DNA from: Streptomyces sp. NBC_01571
GTDB taxonomy: Bacteria; Actinomycetota; Actinomycetes; Streptomycetales; Streptomycetaceae
Direction: 5' to 3'
Assembly (NCBI RefSeq): GCF_026339875.1
Contig: NZ_JAPEPZ010000001.1
Span: forward strand, 7,936,001-8,000,000
Length of the DNA: 64,000 bases
Shown here: piece after piece, positions 27,148-35,905 of the stretch
How positions within the stretch are numbered: the stretch's first letter is position 1
Layout of the letters: every line of letters starts with the position of its first letter
Notes under the pieces: generated by a model
What the model was told of the DNA's origin: nothing
Seen by the model: the letters and a program-made list of their open reading frames with translations, nothing else
Database searches by the model: none
Made by a program: the position numbers and the translations under genes

Positions 27148-28055
27148 CCCACACCCCCGACACCACCGAAGACGTACCCGACGACAAGCAGCAGGGCATC
27201 GAAGCGGAGGTCACACGCCGAGTCCTGGAGTCCTTCGCCGACTGCACCGACCCACGACTGCGTCAGGTGCTGGAGTCCCTCGTCCAGCACCTGCACGCCT
27301 TCGTCCGGGACGTCCGGCTCACCGAGAGGGAATGGGACCTGGGCATCGACTTCCTCACCCGCACCGGCCACATCACCGACGACCGGCGCCAGGAGTTCAT
27401 CCTCCTGTCGGACGTCCTCGGTGTCTCGATGCAGACCGTCGCCGTCAACAACGAGGCGTACGGCGAGGCCACGGAAGCCACCGTGTTCGGGCCGTTCTTC
27501 GTCGAGGACAGCCCCGAGATCGAGCCGGGGGGCGACATGTCCTTCGGCGCGGGTGGTGAACCGTGCTGGGTCGAGGGCACCGTGACCGACACCGCGGGCG
27601 CACCGGTCCCCGGAGCACGCGTCGAGGTGTGGGAGGCCGACGAGGACGGCTTCTACGACACCCAGTACGACGACGACCGCACCGCCGCGCGAGCCCACCT
27701 GTTCACCGACTCCGACGGGCGCTACCGCTTCTGGGGCCTGACCCCCACCCCGTACGCCATCCCCCACGACGGCCCGGTGGGGCAGCTCCTGGCAGCGACC
27801 GGCCGGTCACCCATGCGTGCCTCGCACCTCCACTTCATGGTCAGTGCCCCCGCTCAGCGCACCCTCGTCACCCACATCTTCGTCCGCGGCGACGAACTCC
27901 TCGACAGCGACGCCGTCTTCGGTGTGAAGGAGTCCCTCGTCAAGGACTTCCACACGCAGGAACCGGGCAGTCCGACACCCGACGGACGTGACCTCGGGGA
28001 CCGGGTCTGGTCCCGTGTGCGGTTCGACATCGTGCTCGCCCCCGACGGCACCTGA
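27144..28055 (+). CDS. Hydroxyquinol 1,2-dioxygenase
   Basis: Intradiol ring-cleavage dioxygenase (non-heme Fe(III)), 303 aa, opening hydroxyquinol to maleylacetate. The N-terminal helical dimerisation domain spans 1-110. The iron ligands are Tyr171 (DGFYDTQ), Tyr204 (TPYAIP), His228 and His230 (ASHLHF), a constant +7 offset from the ligand numbering I recall for the Nocardioides simplex enzyme. Adjacent maleylacetate reductase favours hydroxyquinol over catechol. Confidence 0.92.
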   Translation: MTHTPDTTEDVPDDKQQGIEAEVTRRVLESFADCTDPRLRQVLESLVQHLHAFVRDVRLTEREWDLGIDFLTRTGHITDDRRQEFILLSDVLGVSMQTVAVNNEAYGEATEATVFGPFFVEDSPEIEPGGDMSFGAGGEPCWVEGTVTDTAGAPVPGARVEVWEADEDGFYDTQYDDDRTAARAHLFTDSDGRYRFWGLTPTPYAIPHDGPVGQLLAATGRSPMRASHLHFMVSAPAQRTLVTHIFVRGDELLDSDAVFGVKESLVKDFHTQEPGSPTPDGRDLGDRVWSRVRFDIVLAPDGT

Positions 28056-28093
28056 CCGTCCCGGACGGCCCGGGGCGGACCGCTCCGACCGGT

Positions 28094-28114
28094 CGCCGGC
28101 ACTCCTTGCCGGCG
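28094..28114. terminator. Hairpin between dioxygenase and AraC genes
   Basis: A perfect 8-bp stem CGCCGGCA/TGCCGGCG with a 5-base loop in the 71-bp convergent gap, probably terminating both transcripts. Confidence 0.6.
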
Positions 28115-28126
28115 GCCCGGTCGCGT

Positions 28127-29068
28127 TCATCCCCCGACGCGTCCGCCACGCAGGACATCAGCGGCCCCCACGCCGTGTCGCTCCTTGAACCGGTGCGAGA
28201 AATAGGAGGCCGACCCGAACCCACAGGCCGCTCCCGCCTCGGCGACGCTCCCGGTCCATCCCGCGGCGAGCATCGAGCGGGCGCGGTCGAGACGGCGGCC
28301 GAGGAGGTACTGCGGAAGGCTTTCACCGCCGTGGGCGAACACACGTGACAGATGCCGCTCGCTGACCCCGATCCCCCGGGCGACGTGCGCCGCTGACAGC
28401 CCCGGCTCCGTCAGGTGTTCGTCGATGTAGGCCCGGGCGGTCGCGAGGTGAACGGCCGCCGTGGTCGGCGGGCGCCCCGACACCACGCTGCCGAGCAACT
28501 CCAGCACGATGTCCTCCTCCACGGCCTCGGACGACTTCGGCAGCACCGCCCGGTCGACCATCCGGGCCAGAACCCTGGCCTGTGCGGCGCCCTCGTCGAC
28601 GTCGAAGACCATGGGCTGGGAGAGCTGCGGGCCGCCGAGATCCCGCCAGACCGACCGGGGTACCTTCACGGCCAACTCTTCCAGCCCCTGCGAGAAACCC
28701 CGTATGAAGGGCCGGTCCGCGTCGCAGACGATCAGCTGTCCCGGGTGCAGCACCCGTACCCCGTCGTCGTGGTAGAAGAAGGCGTCCCCGGTGAGCGCGA
28801 AGTAGCACGCGATCGCATCCGACGGCAGGTTCCGGACCACCGAGCGGGACCGTTCCACGACATGGGGACTGCCCGCGACACGGGCCAGGTGGACGTGGGG
28901 CAGCTGGAGGTTGATCTCCGTCGCCTCGAGCGCGTCATCACGCAACGAGCGACAGTGCACGCCTATGAGGGCTGCCGCGTTGTGCGCCTCCCACAGGGCG
29001 ACTCGCTGGCCCTCCGGGAGGCCGACCGTGCTGAACAGAACAGGGCCGGTTCCCATCCCGCTTGTCAT
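28127..29068 (-). CDS. AraC-family regulator with AraC-binding-like N-domain
   Basis: Regulator of 313 aa from ATG 29068. The N-terminal 200 residues form an AraC/FeaR-type ligand-binding-like domain (FYHDDGVRVLHPGQLIVCDA). The C terminus has two helix-turn-helix motifs (AAHVARGIGVSERHLSRVF and VAEAGAACGFGSASYFSHRF). It is convergent with the hydroxyquinol operon and probably a second control input, perhaps sensing the initial aromatic substrate. Regulation of that operon is inferred from position only. Confidence 0.85.
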   Translation of the reverse strand: MTSGMGTGPVLFSTVGLPEGQRVALWEAHNAAALIGVHCRSLRDDALEATEINLQLPHVHLARVAGSPHVVERSRSVVRNLPSDAIACYFALTGDAFFYHDDGVRVLHPGQLIVCDADRPFIRGFSQGLEELAVKVPRSVWRDLGGPQLSQPMVFDVDEGAAQARVLARMVDRAVLPKSSEAVEEDIVLELLGSVVSGRPPTTAAVHLATARAYIDEHLTEPGLSAAHVARGIGVSERHLSRVFAHGGESLPQYLLGRRLDRARSMLAAGWTGSVAEAGAACGFGSASYFSHRFKERHGVGAADVLRGGRVGG

Positions 29069-29281
29069 CCCACCAGGGTAACGGCGTTCCAGGCAGAAGC
29101 TCAGGGCCGCCGGAACACTGTTCCACCGCGCTGGACGACGGAGTGCCGTCCGGCTCCGGCGGCGGCCGAGCGCAAGGGCGGCGCGGGCGCCGGGGGAGGC
29201 GGGTGGGGGCCCCACGATGGCCGGTCTGCCGGTCTGCCGGTCTGCCGGTGAGCCCGGTCAGTCCGTCGGCCGGCCGGTCCG

Positions 29282-30373
29282 TCAGCCGGTCAGGGCGGGG
29301 TAGTCGGTGTATCCGGTGGCGTCGCCGCCGGAGATGACCTCGGGCCGCAGTTCGTTGAGCGGGGAACCGTCGGCGAGGCGGCGCGGCAGGTCGGGATTGG
29401 CGATGAAGAGGCGCCCGAAAGCGATGGCGTCGGCCCAGCCCGCGCGCAGTACGCGGGCGCTCTTGTCGGGGGTGTAGTTGCCGGCGGCGATGATGACGCC
29501 GTCGAACGCCTCGCGGAGTTTGATGCGGAAGTCGTCGTCGAGTTCCGGGCCGCCGACCCAGTCGGGCTCGCACAGGTGGAGGTAGCCCAGCTCACGCCGG
29601 CCGAGTTCACCGGCGATGTGCAGGCCCATCTCCAGGCCGTCGCTGTCGTCGAGGCCACCGACTTTGATCAGCGGAGAGATGCGCATGCCGACGTGGGCCG
29701 GATCCCAGGTCTCCACAACGGCGTCGACGACCTCCAGGGGGAAACGAGCGCGGTTGTCGACGCTGCCGCCGTACCGGTCCTCGCGGTGGTTGCTGCTGCT
29801 GGACATGAATTGCTGGAGAAGGTAACCGTTGGCGCCGTGGATCTCGACCATGTCGAAGCCCGCGGCACGGGCGTTGAGGGTCGCCCGGCGGTAGTCGTCG
29901 AGGACGCGGGGCAGTTCACCGGCGGCCAGGGCACGCGGGGTGGGTGCCTCGACGGGCACGAGGCCGCCGTCGGGGCCCTGGATCCTGGTGGCGCCCTCGA
30001 ACGGCAGGGCGCTGGCCGAGACGCCCGGCTCACCGCCGTGGACGGCAGGGTGGGTGATGCGTCCGACGTGCCACAGCTGGAGGACGATCCTGCCCCCCGC
30101 CTCGTGGACGGCGTCGGTGATACGGCGCCACCCGGCGACCTGGTCGTCGGAGTAGATGCCCGGGGTGGCGTGGCAGCCCTTGCCTTCGGGGCTGATCTGG
30201 GTGCCCTCGGTGACGATCAGGCCCGCGCCGGCGCGCTGGGTGTAGTGCTCGCGCATGAGGTCGGTGGGGACGTCGCCGGGCTGGGCGGCGCGCATGCGCG
30301 TCAGGGGCGCCATGAACACGCGATTGCGGGTGGTGAAGGCGGGCAGGGCAAGGTGATGGGTCAGACGGGGCAT
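29282..30373 (-). CDS. Old Yellow Enzyme-family ene-reductase
   Basis: FMN-dependent alkene reductase (NemA/OYE class), 363 aa. Visible features are the N-terminal FMN strand RVFMAPLTRMRA, the substrate-binding His/Asn pair in EIHGANGYLLQQF, REDRYGGSVDNRARF and the C-terminal FGRLFIANPDL. ATG 30373 is chosen for its GGAGGG site. It uses NAD(P)H to reduce activated C=C bonds. It is transcribed in the same direction as the chimeric regulator upstream, 80 bp away. Short CGGTCTGC repeats lie just beyond its stop (29220-29250). Confidence 0.92.
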   Translation of the reverse strand: MPRLTHHLALPAFTTRNRVFMAPLTRMRAAQPGDVPTDLMREHYTQRAGAGLIVTEGTQISPEGKGCHATPGIYSDDQVAGWRRITDAVHEAGGRIVLQLWHVGRITHPAVHGGEPGVSASALPFEGATRIQGPDGGLVPVEAPTPRALAAGELPRVLDDYRRATLNARAAGFDMVEIHGANGYLLQQFMSSSSNHREDRYGGSVDNRARFPLEVVDAVVETWDPAHVGMRISPLIKVGGLDDSDGLEMGLHIAGELGRRELGYLHLCEPDWVGGPELDDDFRIKLREAFDGVIIAAGNYTPDKSARVLRAGWADAIAFGRLFIANPDLPRRLADGSPLNELRPEVISGGDATGYTDYPALTG

Positions 30374-30453
30374 GGTTGTCCCTCCTGCCGGCAACGACCG
30401 GCTGTGATCGGGTGTTCTCGTGGACGTGCCCGGCGCCGGGCGACGGGTCTGCT

Positions 30454-31269
30454 TCAGTCGATGCCGTGCGTGGCCAGCAGGACGTCGACCGCCTTGCCCA
30501 CGGAGTCCGGGTAGCGCCGGGTGCGCAGGACGTGATCGGCCGCGCCGGTGTACAGCATGACGAGCTGCTCCGCGAGCGCCTCCGGCTCACGCGCCCCGGC
30601 GCGTTCGGCCTGGCGGCACACGTAGCCGTACAGCCGGTCCTTGTGGAAGCGCGCCTGCCGCGCCCCGGGGTACGTCGGGGCGCGGAACTCGCCGGCGATG
30701 TCCACCGAGAAGCCGCCCGGGGACTCGGGAGCCTCGCAGGAGAGACGCTGCGCCTCGAAGACTCCCTGCAACCGCTCACGTGGTGTGGCGTCGTCGGTCT
30801 CGTCGGGGAAGTCCTGCACGTCCCTGTCGCGGCGGTTGCGGGTTTCGACGTCCTCGGGGCTCAGGACGCGGCCGTCGTGGGCGCGCAGTTCGAGGCGGGC
30901 CACGGGCAGGCCGTCGCGCTTGTCGACGAGGCCGAGGCGTTCCTCGGCCGCGTCGAACAGGTGGTCCTCGCCCCACTGGCGCAGCGCGACGAGGGGTACG
31001 CGCAGCGTCTTCCCCTTCTCGGTCAGCCGGTATTCGGTGTAGGCGCTGCCGTCGGATGCCGGAGCCACGGCGAGGACGTCGCGTTCGACGAGCTTGGCGA
31101 GGCGGGCGCTGAGGATGTTCCTGGCACAGCCGAGGCTGCGCTGGAACTCGCTGAACCGGGTCATGCCGGACAGGGCGTCCCGGACGATGAGCAGCGACCA
31201 CCAGTCGCCGATGTCACTCAGTGAACGAGCGATGGGGCAGGAGGCCCCGCTGAGATCTGTCTTGCGCAC
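30454..31269 (-). CDS. Chimeric HxlR-type regulator with TetR-like C-terminal domain
   Basis: A 271-aa regulator of unusual build. Residues 1-110 are an HxlR winged helix with the hallmark N-terminal Cys11 (SGASCPIARSLSDIGDWWSL, MTRFSEFQRSLG). Residues about 115-150 complete the HxlR part. Residues about 162-271 (TPRERLQGVFEAQ, FSVDIAGEF, ARFHKDRLYGYV, EPEALAEQLVMLYTGAADHV) read as a TetR-family C-terminal ligand/dimerisation domain without the TetR HTH. It is divergent from an MFS exporter, with two near-identical palindromes between them. Confidence 0.85.
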   Translation of the reverse strand: MRKTDLSGASCPIARSLSDIGDWWSLLIVRDALSGMTRFSEFQRSLGCARNILSARLAKLVERDVLAVAPASDGSAYTEYRLTEKGKTLRVPLVALRQWGEDHLFDAAEERLGLVDKRDGLPVARLELRAHDGRVLSPEDVETRNRRDRDVQDFPDETDDATPRERLQGVFEAQRLSCEAPESPGGFSVDIAGEFRAPTYPGARQARFHKDRLYGYVCRQAERAGAREPEALAEQLVMLYTGAADHVLRTRRYPDSVGKAVDVLLATHGID

Positions 31270-31291
31270 CTGCGTCCTCCCTCCCGACCAT

Positions 31292-31310
31292 TGGTTTCAT
31301 TATTAAACCA
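31292..31310. promoter_or_regulatory. Operator 1, TGGTTT-N7-AAACCA
   Basis: A perfect palindrome TGGTTTCATTATTAAACCA placed 23 bp upstream of the regulator start, AT-rich against its surroundings. It probably mediates autoregulation. Confidence 0.75.
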
Positions 31311-31375
31311 CCTGGCTCGAGTGTGGCCACGTATAGGCCGTAACGCCGCACGTTACATGTATGGTACCCCTATAT

Positions 31376-31394
31376 TGGTTGCATTATGAAACCG
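31376..31394. promoter_or_regulatory. Operator 2, near-identical to operator 1
   Basis: TGGTTGCATTATGAAACCG shares 16 of 19 bases with operator 1. Centre-to-centre distance is 84 bp, eight helical turns, and the site is 79 bp before the MFS start. It covers an in-frame ATG at 31386, an argument for the later start. Confidence 0.7.
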
Positions 31395-31472
31395 TGGCTG
31401 GCCTGCCCTGCGGCGGCCGACGAGTACCGACCAGGGATGTCCGGGGGCTTGCCTGGACTGGAGGCGCGAACG

Positions 31473-32984
31473 ATGACAGAGCTCATAGGTGATGGCCTGC
31501 TGCCCAGCGGCCGTCTGTCGGGGGAGGTCCGGAGTCGACGGGACGACGAGCACCGGCCGTCCGGCTCGGCGGCTCTGCTGACTGCCATGTGTCTCGGCCT
31601 GCTGCTGTCGATGTTCAACGCGACAGTCGTCAACGTGATGCTGCCCACCATGCGCGGGGCACTTCACGTCTCCGGGACCAGTCTGCAGTGGGTCGCCGCC
31701 CTGTTCACACTCTGCAACGCCGCGCTGCTCCTGGCCGGCGGCGCGCTCGGTGAGCTGATCGGCAAGCGGATGACCTTTCTGAGCGGGGTCGCGGTGTTCA
31801 CCGTCGGATCGGCAGCCTGCGCCGCAGCGCCGAGCCTCGGTGTACTGCTTGCCGCTCGTACGGTCCAGGCCATCGGCGTGGCGGTGACGACGCCCCAGAC
31901 CCTTTCGATCCTGGTGACCGAATACACGGACCGGACGCGCCGGGCGCGCGCGGTCGGGATCTGGGCCGGCATGGCCAGTCTCGGGCTCGCCGCGGGTCCC
32001 GTGGTAGGTGGCGTGGTCATCGACGTGGGCAGCTGGCGCGGCGGCTTCATGGTGAGCGCCGTCCTCGGCGCGGTCACTCTCGTGCTCGGCCTCCGCGTCA
32101 TCTCCCGCGCCCGCTACGGCCGGCCCGCCCACGCGCCGACACCTGACTTCGCGGGGGCGGCGTTGTCGGTGCTGGCGCTGGCGGCGCTCGTGTTCGGTCT
32201 CATCGAGTCCGCCACGCTGGGCTGGAACTCGCCGTTCATCGTCGGCGCCTTCGCCCTCGCGGCGTCGGCCACCGCCGCGTTCGTCCTCACGCAGCGCGCT
32301 GCGAGCGGCCGCGGCCGCTCGCCACTCATGCCGCTGGAACTATGGCGCAGCCGCGGCTTCGTCGCCGCGAACACCGCCGGACTGGCCTATTTCTTCGCAC
32401 TGTTCGGAATCCTCTATTTCTGCAGCGTCTACTTGCAGCAGTACAGGAATTTCTCGACGCTGGAAGCGGGCCTGACGTTCCTGCCGATGACGATCGTCAT
32501 GGCGCTGGTCGGCCCGGTCAGCGGTCGGCTGTCCGCCCGGTTCACCACGACATCACTCACGGTCGCCGGGCTTCTCGTGGCCTCGGCGGGAACCTTGTCG
32601 CTGGCGCTGCTGGCGGCAGGCGGGGCCGTCGGCGTGGTGTGCAGCCTCGCCCTCTTCGGACTCGGTGCCGGTCTGATGAGTTCGCCCATGAGCAACATGG
32701 CGGTCTCCAGTGCGGCTGCGCGTCACAGTGGGGCCGCGTCCGCGACCCATAACGCGTTCCGGCAGATCGGCAGCACCCTCGGCGTCGCCGCGCTGGGCAC
32801 CATGGTCGTGGCCGGACACCATGCGGCAGGTGAAACGAAGGCGGCGTTCAGTACCGGACTCAGCCATGCCATGGTGGCCGTCGCCGTCGTTCTCGTCGTC
32901 TGCGCGATCGCCGTCGCCATGCTCGGAAGGCGTCGACGCGGCTTCACGCCGGAGGCTCTTCGACTGGTGCCGCGGCGTCGATGA
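31473..32984 (+). CDS. DHA2-family MFS exporter (14 TM)
   Basis: Drug:H+ antiporter of the EmrB/QacA class, 503 aa from ATG 31473 (GGAGG site). Features include the first helix with LLLSMFNATVVNVMLPTMRG, motif A-like GGALGELIGKRMTF, motif B-like LLAARTVQAIGVAV and motif C AGMASLGLAAGPVVGG. About 14 hydrophobic helices can be counted. Twin operators shared with the divergent HxlR/TetR-C gene suggest an inducible efflux system for the regulator's ligand. Confidence 0.9.
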   Translation: MTELIGDGLLPSGRLSGEVRSRRDDEHRPSGSAALLTAMCLGLLLSMFNATVVNVMLPTMRGALHVSGTSLQWVAALFTLCNAALLLAGGALGELIGKRMTFLSGVAVFTVGSAACAAAPSLGVLLAARTVQAIGVAVTTPQTLSILVTEYTDRTRRARAVGIWAGMASLGLAAGPVVGGVVIDVGSWRGGFMVSAVLGAVTLVLGLRVISRARYGRPAHAPTPDFAGAALSVLALAALVFGLIESATLGWNSPFIVGAFALAASATAAFVLTQRAASGRGRSPLMPLELWRSRGFVAANTAGLAYFFALFGILYFCSVYLQQYRNFSTLEAGLTFLPMTIVMALVGPVSGRLSARFTTTSLTVAGLLVASAGTLSLALLAAGGAVGVVCSLALFGLGAGLMSSPMSNMAVSSAAARHSGAASATHNAFRQIGSTLGVAALGTMVVAGHHAAGETKAAFSTGLSHAMVAVAVVLVVCAIAVAMLGRRRRGFTPEALRLVPRRR

Positions 32985-33072
32985 CGAGGGCCCGCGAGGC
33001 CGCGATGTGGGCGTCGAAGGCGTCCCCGCCGCAGACGGCCGTCCGGCCGCTACCTGGAAAGGTCGTGAACGA

Positions 33073-34020
33073 GTGACCCGTGTGCTGACCCGCAGCGACC
33101 TGCAGACCGTGCTGGAGCCGGGGCCTTGCCTCGCCGCGCTGCGCGACGGCTTCCGCGCCGCCCTCGACTCCCCGGTGGCCGGCCAACGGATACGCACCGA
33201 CCTTCCGTTCCCCGGAACGGCCACGGCCCTGATCCCTGGTGTGCTGCCTGGCATCGAGGCGTACACGGTGAAGGCCAACGCCAAATTCCCGGGAGCCAGA
33301 CCCGCGCTGCGCGGAGTGATCTGCCTTCACAGCGGTCACGACGGCGAGCTGCTCGCGCTGATGGATTCCGCCACCGTCACCGCATGGCGTACCGGACTGG
33401 CTGCGGCCCTGGGAACCCACCTGCTGGCCGGCCCCGCGCCTGCGGAAGGCTCGGTGCTCGGAGTGATCGGCGCGGGCGCGCAGGCCGAGCTCATGGTGCG
33501 AGGCCTGAGCACCCTGCGACGCCGTCGCGAGCTCGTGGTTCACGACCTGGATCGGGACCGCGCCGACGCCTTCGCGTCACGCCACGGTGGTCGTCTCCTG
33601 ACGTCTGCCGCGGAGGTCGCCGCGGCAGCCGACATCGTCCTGCTCGCCACCTGGTCACGCTCACCGTTGCTCAGGCTGGCGGATACGCGGCCGGGGCAGC
33701 ATGTCACGAGCCTGGGAGCCGACGAACCCGGCAAACAGGAACTCTCCGCCGACTTGCTGGAATCCTCACTCCTGGTCGTCGACGACCGGGAACTCGCCGC
33801 GGCCATGGGCGCTCTGGCGGCCGCCGGCCTTCCGGCCTCGGCTGCCGAGACCACACTCGGCGAGGTTCTGCACGGCGCCCATCCCGGACGTACCAGCGCG
33901 ACCAGCCGCTCCGTCTACGCACCGGTCGGACTTCCCTGGCAAGACCTCGCGCTGGCCTGGATCGCCTACCGGCAGGCAGAGCGGCATGACATCGGCCAGA
34001 AGATCGACCTGCTCTCCTGA
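33073..34020 (+). CDS. Ornithine cyclodeaminase/mu-crystallin family enzyme
   Basis: NAD(P)-binding protein of 315 aa. The family pattern is clear: KANAKFPGARPALRGVICLH, the substrate-side MDSATVTAWRTGLAAALGTH, Rossmann GVIGAGAQAELMVRGL and VTSLGADEPGKQEL. Members deaminate ornithine or reduce imino and keto acids; which applies here is unknown. It follows the exporter by 88 bp and may share its transcript. Confidence 0.87.
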   Translation: MTRVLTRSDLQTVLEPGPCLAALRDGFRAALDSPVAGQRIRTDLPFPGTATALIPGVLPGIEAYTVKANAKFPGARPALRGVICLHSGHDGELLALMDSATVTAWRTGLAAALGTHLLAGPAPAEGSVLGVIGAGAQAELMVRGLSTLRRRRELVVHDLDRDRADAFASRHGGRLLTSAAEVAAAADIVLLATWSRSPLLRLADTRPGQHVTSLGADEPGKQELSADLLESSLLVVDDRELAAAMGALAAAGLPASAAETTLGEVLHGAHPGRTSATSRSVYAPVGLPWQDLALAWIAYRQAERHDIGQKIDLLS

Positions 34021-34155
34021 CTCCTACGCGACCCACGCGCTGCGCGGGAGGGGCTGTGGACGCCGGCCGCGCGGTCAGTGAGGGCGTCGACGACGAGGGG
34101 GCGGTGCCGGTGATCGCCCACTGAGGCACCGGGCCCGTCCCCCGACATGTGGAAG

Positions 34156-34674
34156 CTACTGGGCGACGGCACCGCCGGGGCAGTCCTGCTGCTCCCGGCG
34201 GTCGATCCTCTCGCTGATCTTCTCGGCGGCGGTGCGCAGACTGTCCAGTAGCGCGGGGTCGAGAACGTCGAAGACGAGGTCGCGCACCCGGGCCACGTGT
34301 CCTGGGGCGGCCTCGACGAGATGGGCGTGGCCGGCTTCGGTCAGGATCGCGTGGGTGTAGCGGCCGTTGGTGGGGTCGGGCTCGCGGCGGACGAACCCCC
34401 GGCGTTCCAGCCTGCTGATCAGGTGCGAGAGCCGGGACAGCTCGGAGTTGGCGAGGACGGCAAGTTCGCTCATGCGCATGCGGTGTCCCGGCTGGTCGGA
34501 CAGCCCGGCGAGAACGTAGTACTCGACGTAACGCAGGCCCGAGTCCTGCTGCAGCTGCGTCTCCAGGGCGGTGGGCAGCTTGTGCAGCATCAGGCTGAAT
34601 CGCTGCCATGCCTCCAGCTCCACGGGGGTCAGCCAGCGGTGCTGATCGTTCGGGTGCGGAGGCTGCTCAGACAT
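34156..34674 (-). CDS. MarR-family regulator
   Basis: Winged-helix regulator of 172 aa. The DNA-binding core is MRMSELAVLANSELSRLSHL, then ISRLERRGFVRREPDPTNGR and the wing YTHAILTEAG. It is divergent from the YceI/flavin-reductase gene, and three copies of a TTGAAYCTTCATG-like sequence lie between them, as expected for an autoregulated repressor. A Cys in the C-terminal tail (QQDCPGG) could be redox-active, but this is speculative. Confidence 0.9.
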   Translation of the reverse strand: MSEQPPHPNDQHRWLTPVELEAWQRFSLMLHKLPTALETQLQQDSGLRYVEYYVLAGLSDQPGHRMRMSELAVLANSELSRLSHLISRLERRGFVRREPDPTNGRYTHAILTEAGHAHLVEAAPGHVARVRDLVFDVLDPALLDSLRTAAEKISERIDRREQQDCPGGAVAQ

Positions 34675-34692
34675 GTACCGAGTCTATCCGGC

Positions 34693-34766
34693 GTGAACGT
34701 TCATGCGTCGAGGCTCACACTTGAATCTTCATGAGTGTCGTTCTAGGGTGGGACATGAAGGTTCAA
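34693..34766. promoter_or_regulatory. Three MarR operator-like sites
   Basis: GTGAACGTTCATG (34693-34705), TTGAATCTTCATG (34721-34733) and, inverted, CATGAAGGTTCAA (34754-34766; reverse complement TTGAACCTTCATG). Site 1 contains the perfect palindrome TGAACGTTCA. Centres are 28 and 33 bp apart. Confidence 0.7.
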
Positions 34767-34783
34767 GCGAAAGGGAGTCCTGC

Positions 34784-35905
34784 GTGACTGCCGAAGGTTT
34801 CCCCCAGGGCGAGTACGTCATCGACCCGTCCCGTTCCAGCATCGATTTCTCCGCCAGGCACCTGTTCGGCCTGGGTGGCGTCCGCGGCAGCTTCGCGCTG
34901 CGCTCGGGGGCCGTCTCCATCGCCGAACCCGCCACCGACTCCCACGTGGGGGCCGTCGCCGACGCGACCAGCTTCAGCAGCGGTAGCGCGGCGCGTGACC
35001 GGAAGGTGCTGTCGCGGACGTTCCTGGACACCGACAGCCACCCGGACATCACCTTCACCTCGACCGGCGCCCGTCGCGACGACCACGGCACGTGGCGGCT
35101 GGACGGCCTCCTCACGGCCCGCGGCGTCCGGGCCCCGGTCGTGTTCACCGTGACGCGAGCCCAGATCCTCGACGAGGAACTCGAGCTGACGGCCACGGCG
35201 ACGGTGGACCGATACGCGCACCACATCACCGCCATGAAAGGCATGGCAGGCCGGTACCTGTGGCTCAGCGCCACGATCCGCGCCCGCCGCGCACCCGCCG
35301 GCCCGGCCTCGGACCGGCCGGCCCATCAAGGAGAAGACCTCATGAGTGATCTGAAGATCGCCGTCATCCTCGGCAGCACCCGGCCCGGCCGCAACGGGAA
35401 GGCTGTCGCGGACTGGGTGGTGGACCGGTCCGGCGCCCGCACCGGCGTCGAGTACGAGCTGGTCGACCTGGCCGACTACCCGCTGCCCCACCTGGACGAG
35501 GCCATGCCGCCGGCCATGGGTCAGTACCAGGGTGAGCACACCAAGACCTGGGCGGCCAAGATCGCCGAGTTCGACGGGTACATCTTCGTGACGCCCGAGT
35601 ACAACCACTCCACCTCCGGTGTGCTCAAGAACGCGATCGACTACCTGTACGGCGAGTGGAACAACAAGGCCGCCGCCTTCGTCTCCTACGGTTCTCTCGG
35701 CGGTGCGCGGGCCATCGAGCACCTGCGGGCCGTGGCCAGCGAACTGCAGCTGGCCCATGTGCGTCAGCAGCTGTCCTTCTCGCTGTTCACCGACTTCGAG
35801 AACTTCTCCGTCTTCAAGCCGGGTGAGCAGCACGACGCTTCGGCGACCGCGCTGTTCGAGCAGCTGGAGTCCTGGGCCCGCGCCCTCAAGACGGTCCGGG
35901 TCTGA
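34784..35905 (+). CDS. YceI domain and NADPH-dependent FMN reductase in one frame
   Basis: One uninterrupted 373-aa frame from GTG 34784 (AGGGAG site). Residues 1-170 are a YceI-like lipocalin fold (YVIDPSRSSIDFSARHLFG, SHPDITFTSTG, WRLDGLLTARGVRAPV), normally binding isoprenoid-type ligands. Residues 187-373 are an NADPH-dependent FMN/quinone reductase (AVILGSTRPGRNGKAVADW, FVTPEYNHSTSGVLKNAIDY). An internal ATG at 35342 with AAGGAG eight bases upstream would start the reductase alone. The locus may make a fusion, a free reductase, or both. The MarR neighbour suggests induction by electrophiles, quinones or oxidants. Confidence 0.85.
   Translation: MTAEGFPQGEYVIDPSRSSIDFSARHLFGLGGVRGSFALRSGAVSIAEPATDSHVGAVADATSFSSGSAARDRKVLSRTFLDTDSHPDITFTSTGARRDDHGTWRLDGLLTARGVRAPVVFTVTRAQILDEELELTATATVDRYAHHITAMKGMAGRYLWLSATIRARRAPAGPASDRPAHQGEDLMSDLKIAVILGSTRPGRNGKAVADWVVDRSGARTGVEYELVDLADYPLPHLDEAMPPAMGQYQGEHTKTWAAKIAEFDGYIFVTPEYNHSTSGVLKNAIDYLYGEWNNKAAAFVSYGSLGGARAIEHLRAVASELQLAHVRQQLSFSLFTDFENFSVFKPGEQHDASATALFEQLESWARALKTVRV

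Noticed and set aside
34703..35905. Longer N-terminal start for the YceI-reductase frame
   Set aside because: The extra 27 residues run through the operator sites; GTG 34784 has a proper ribosome site.
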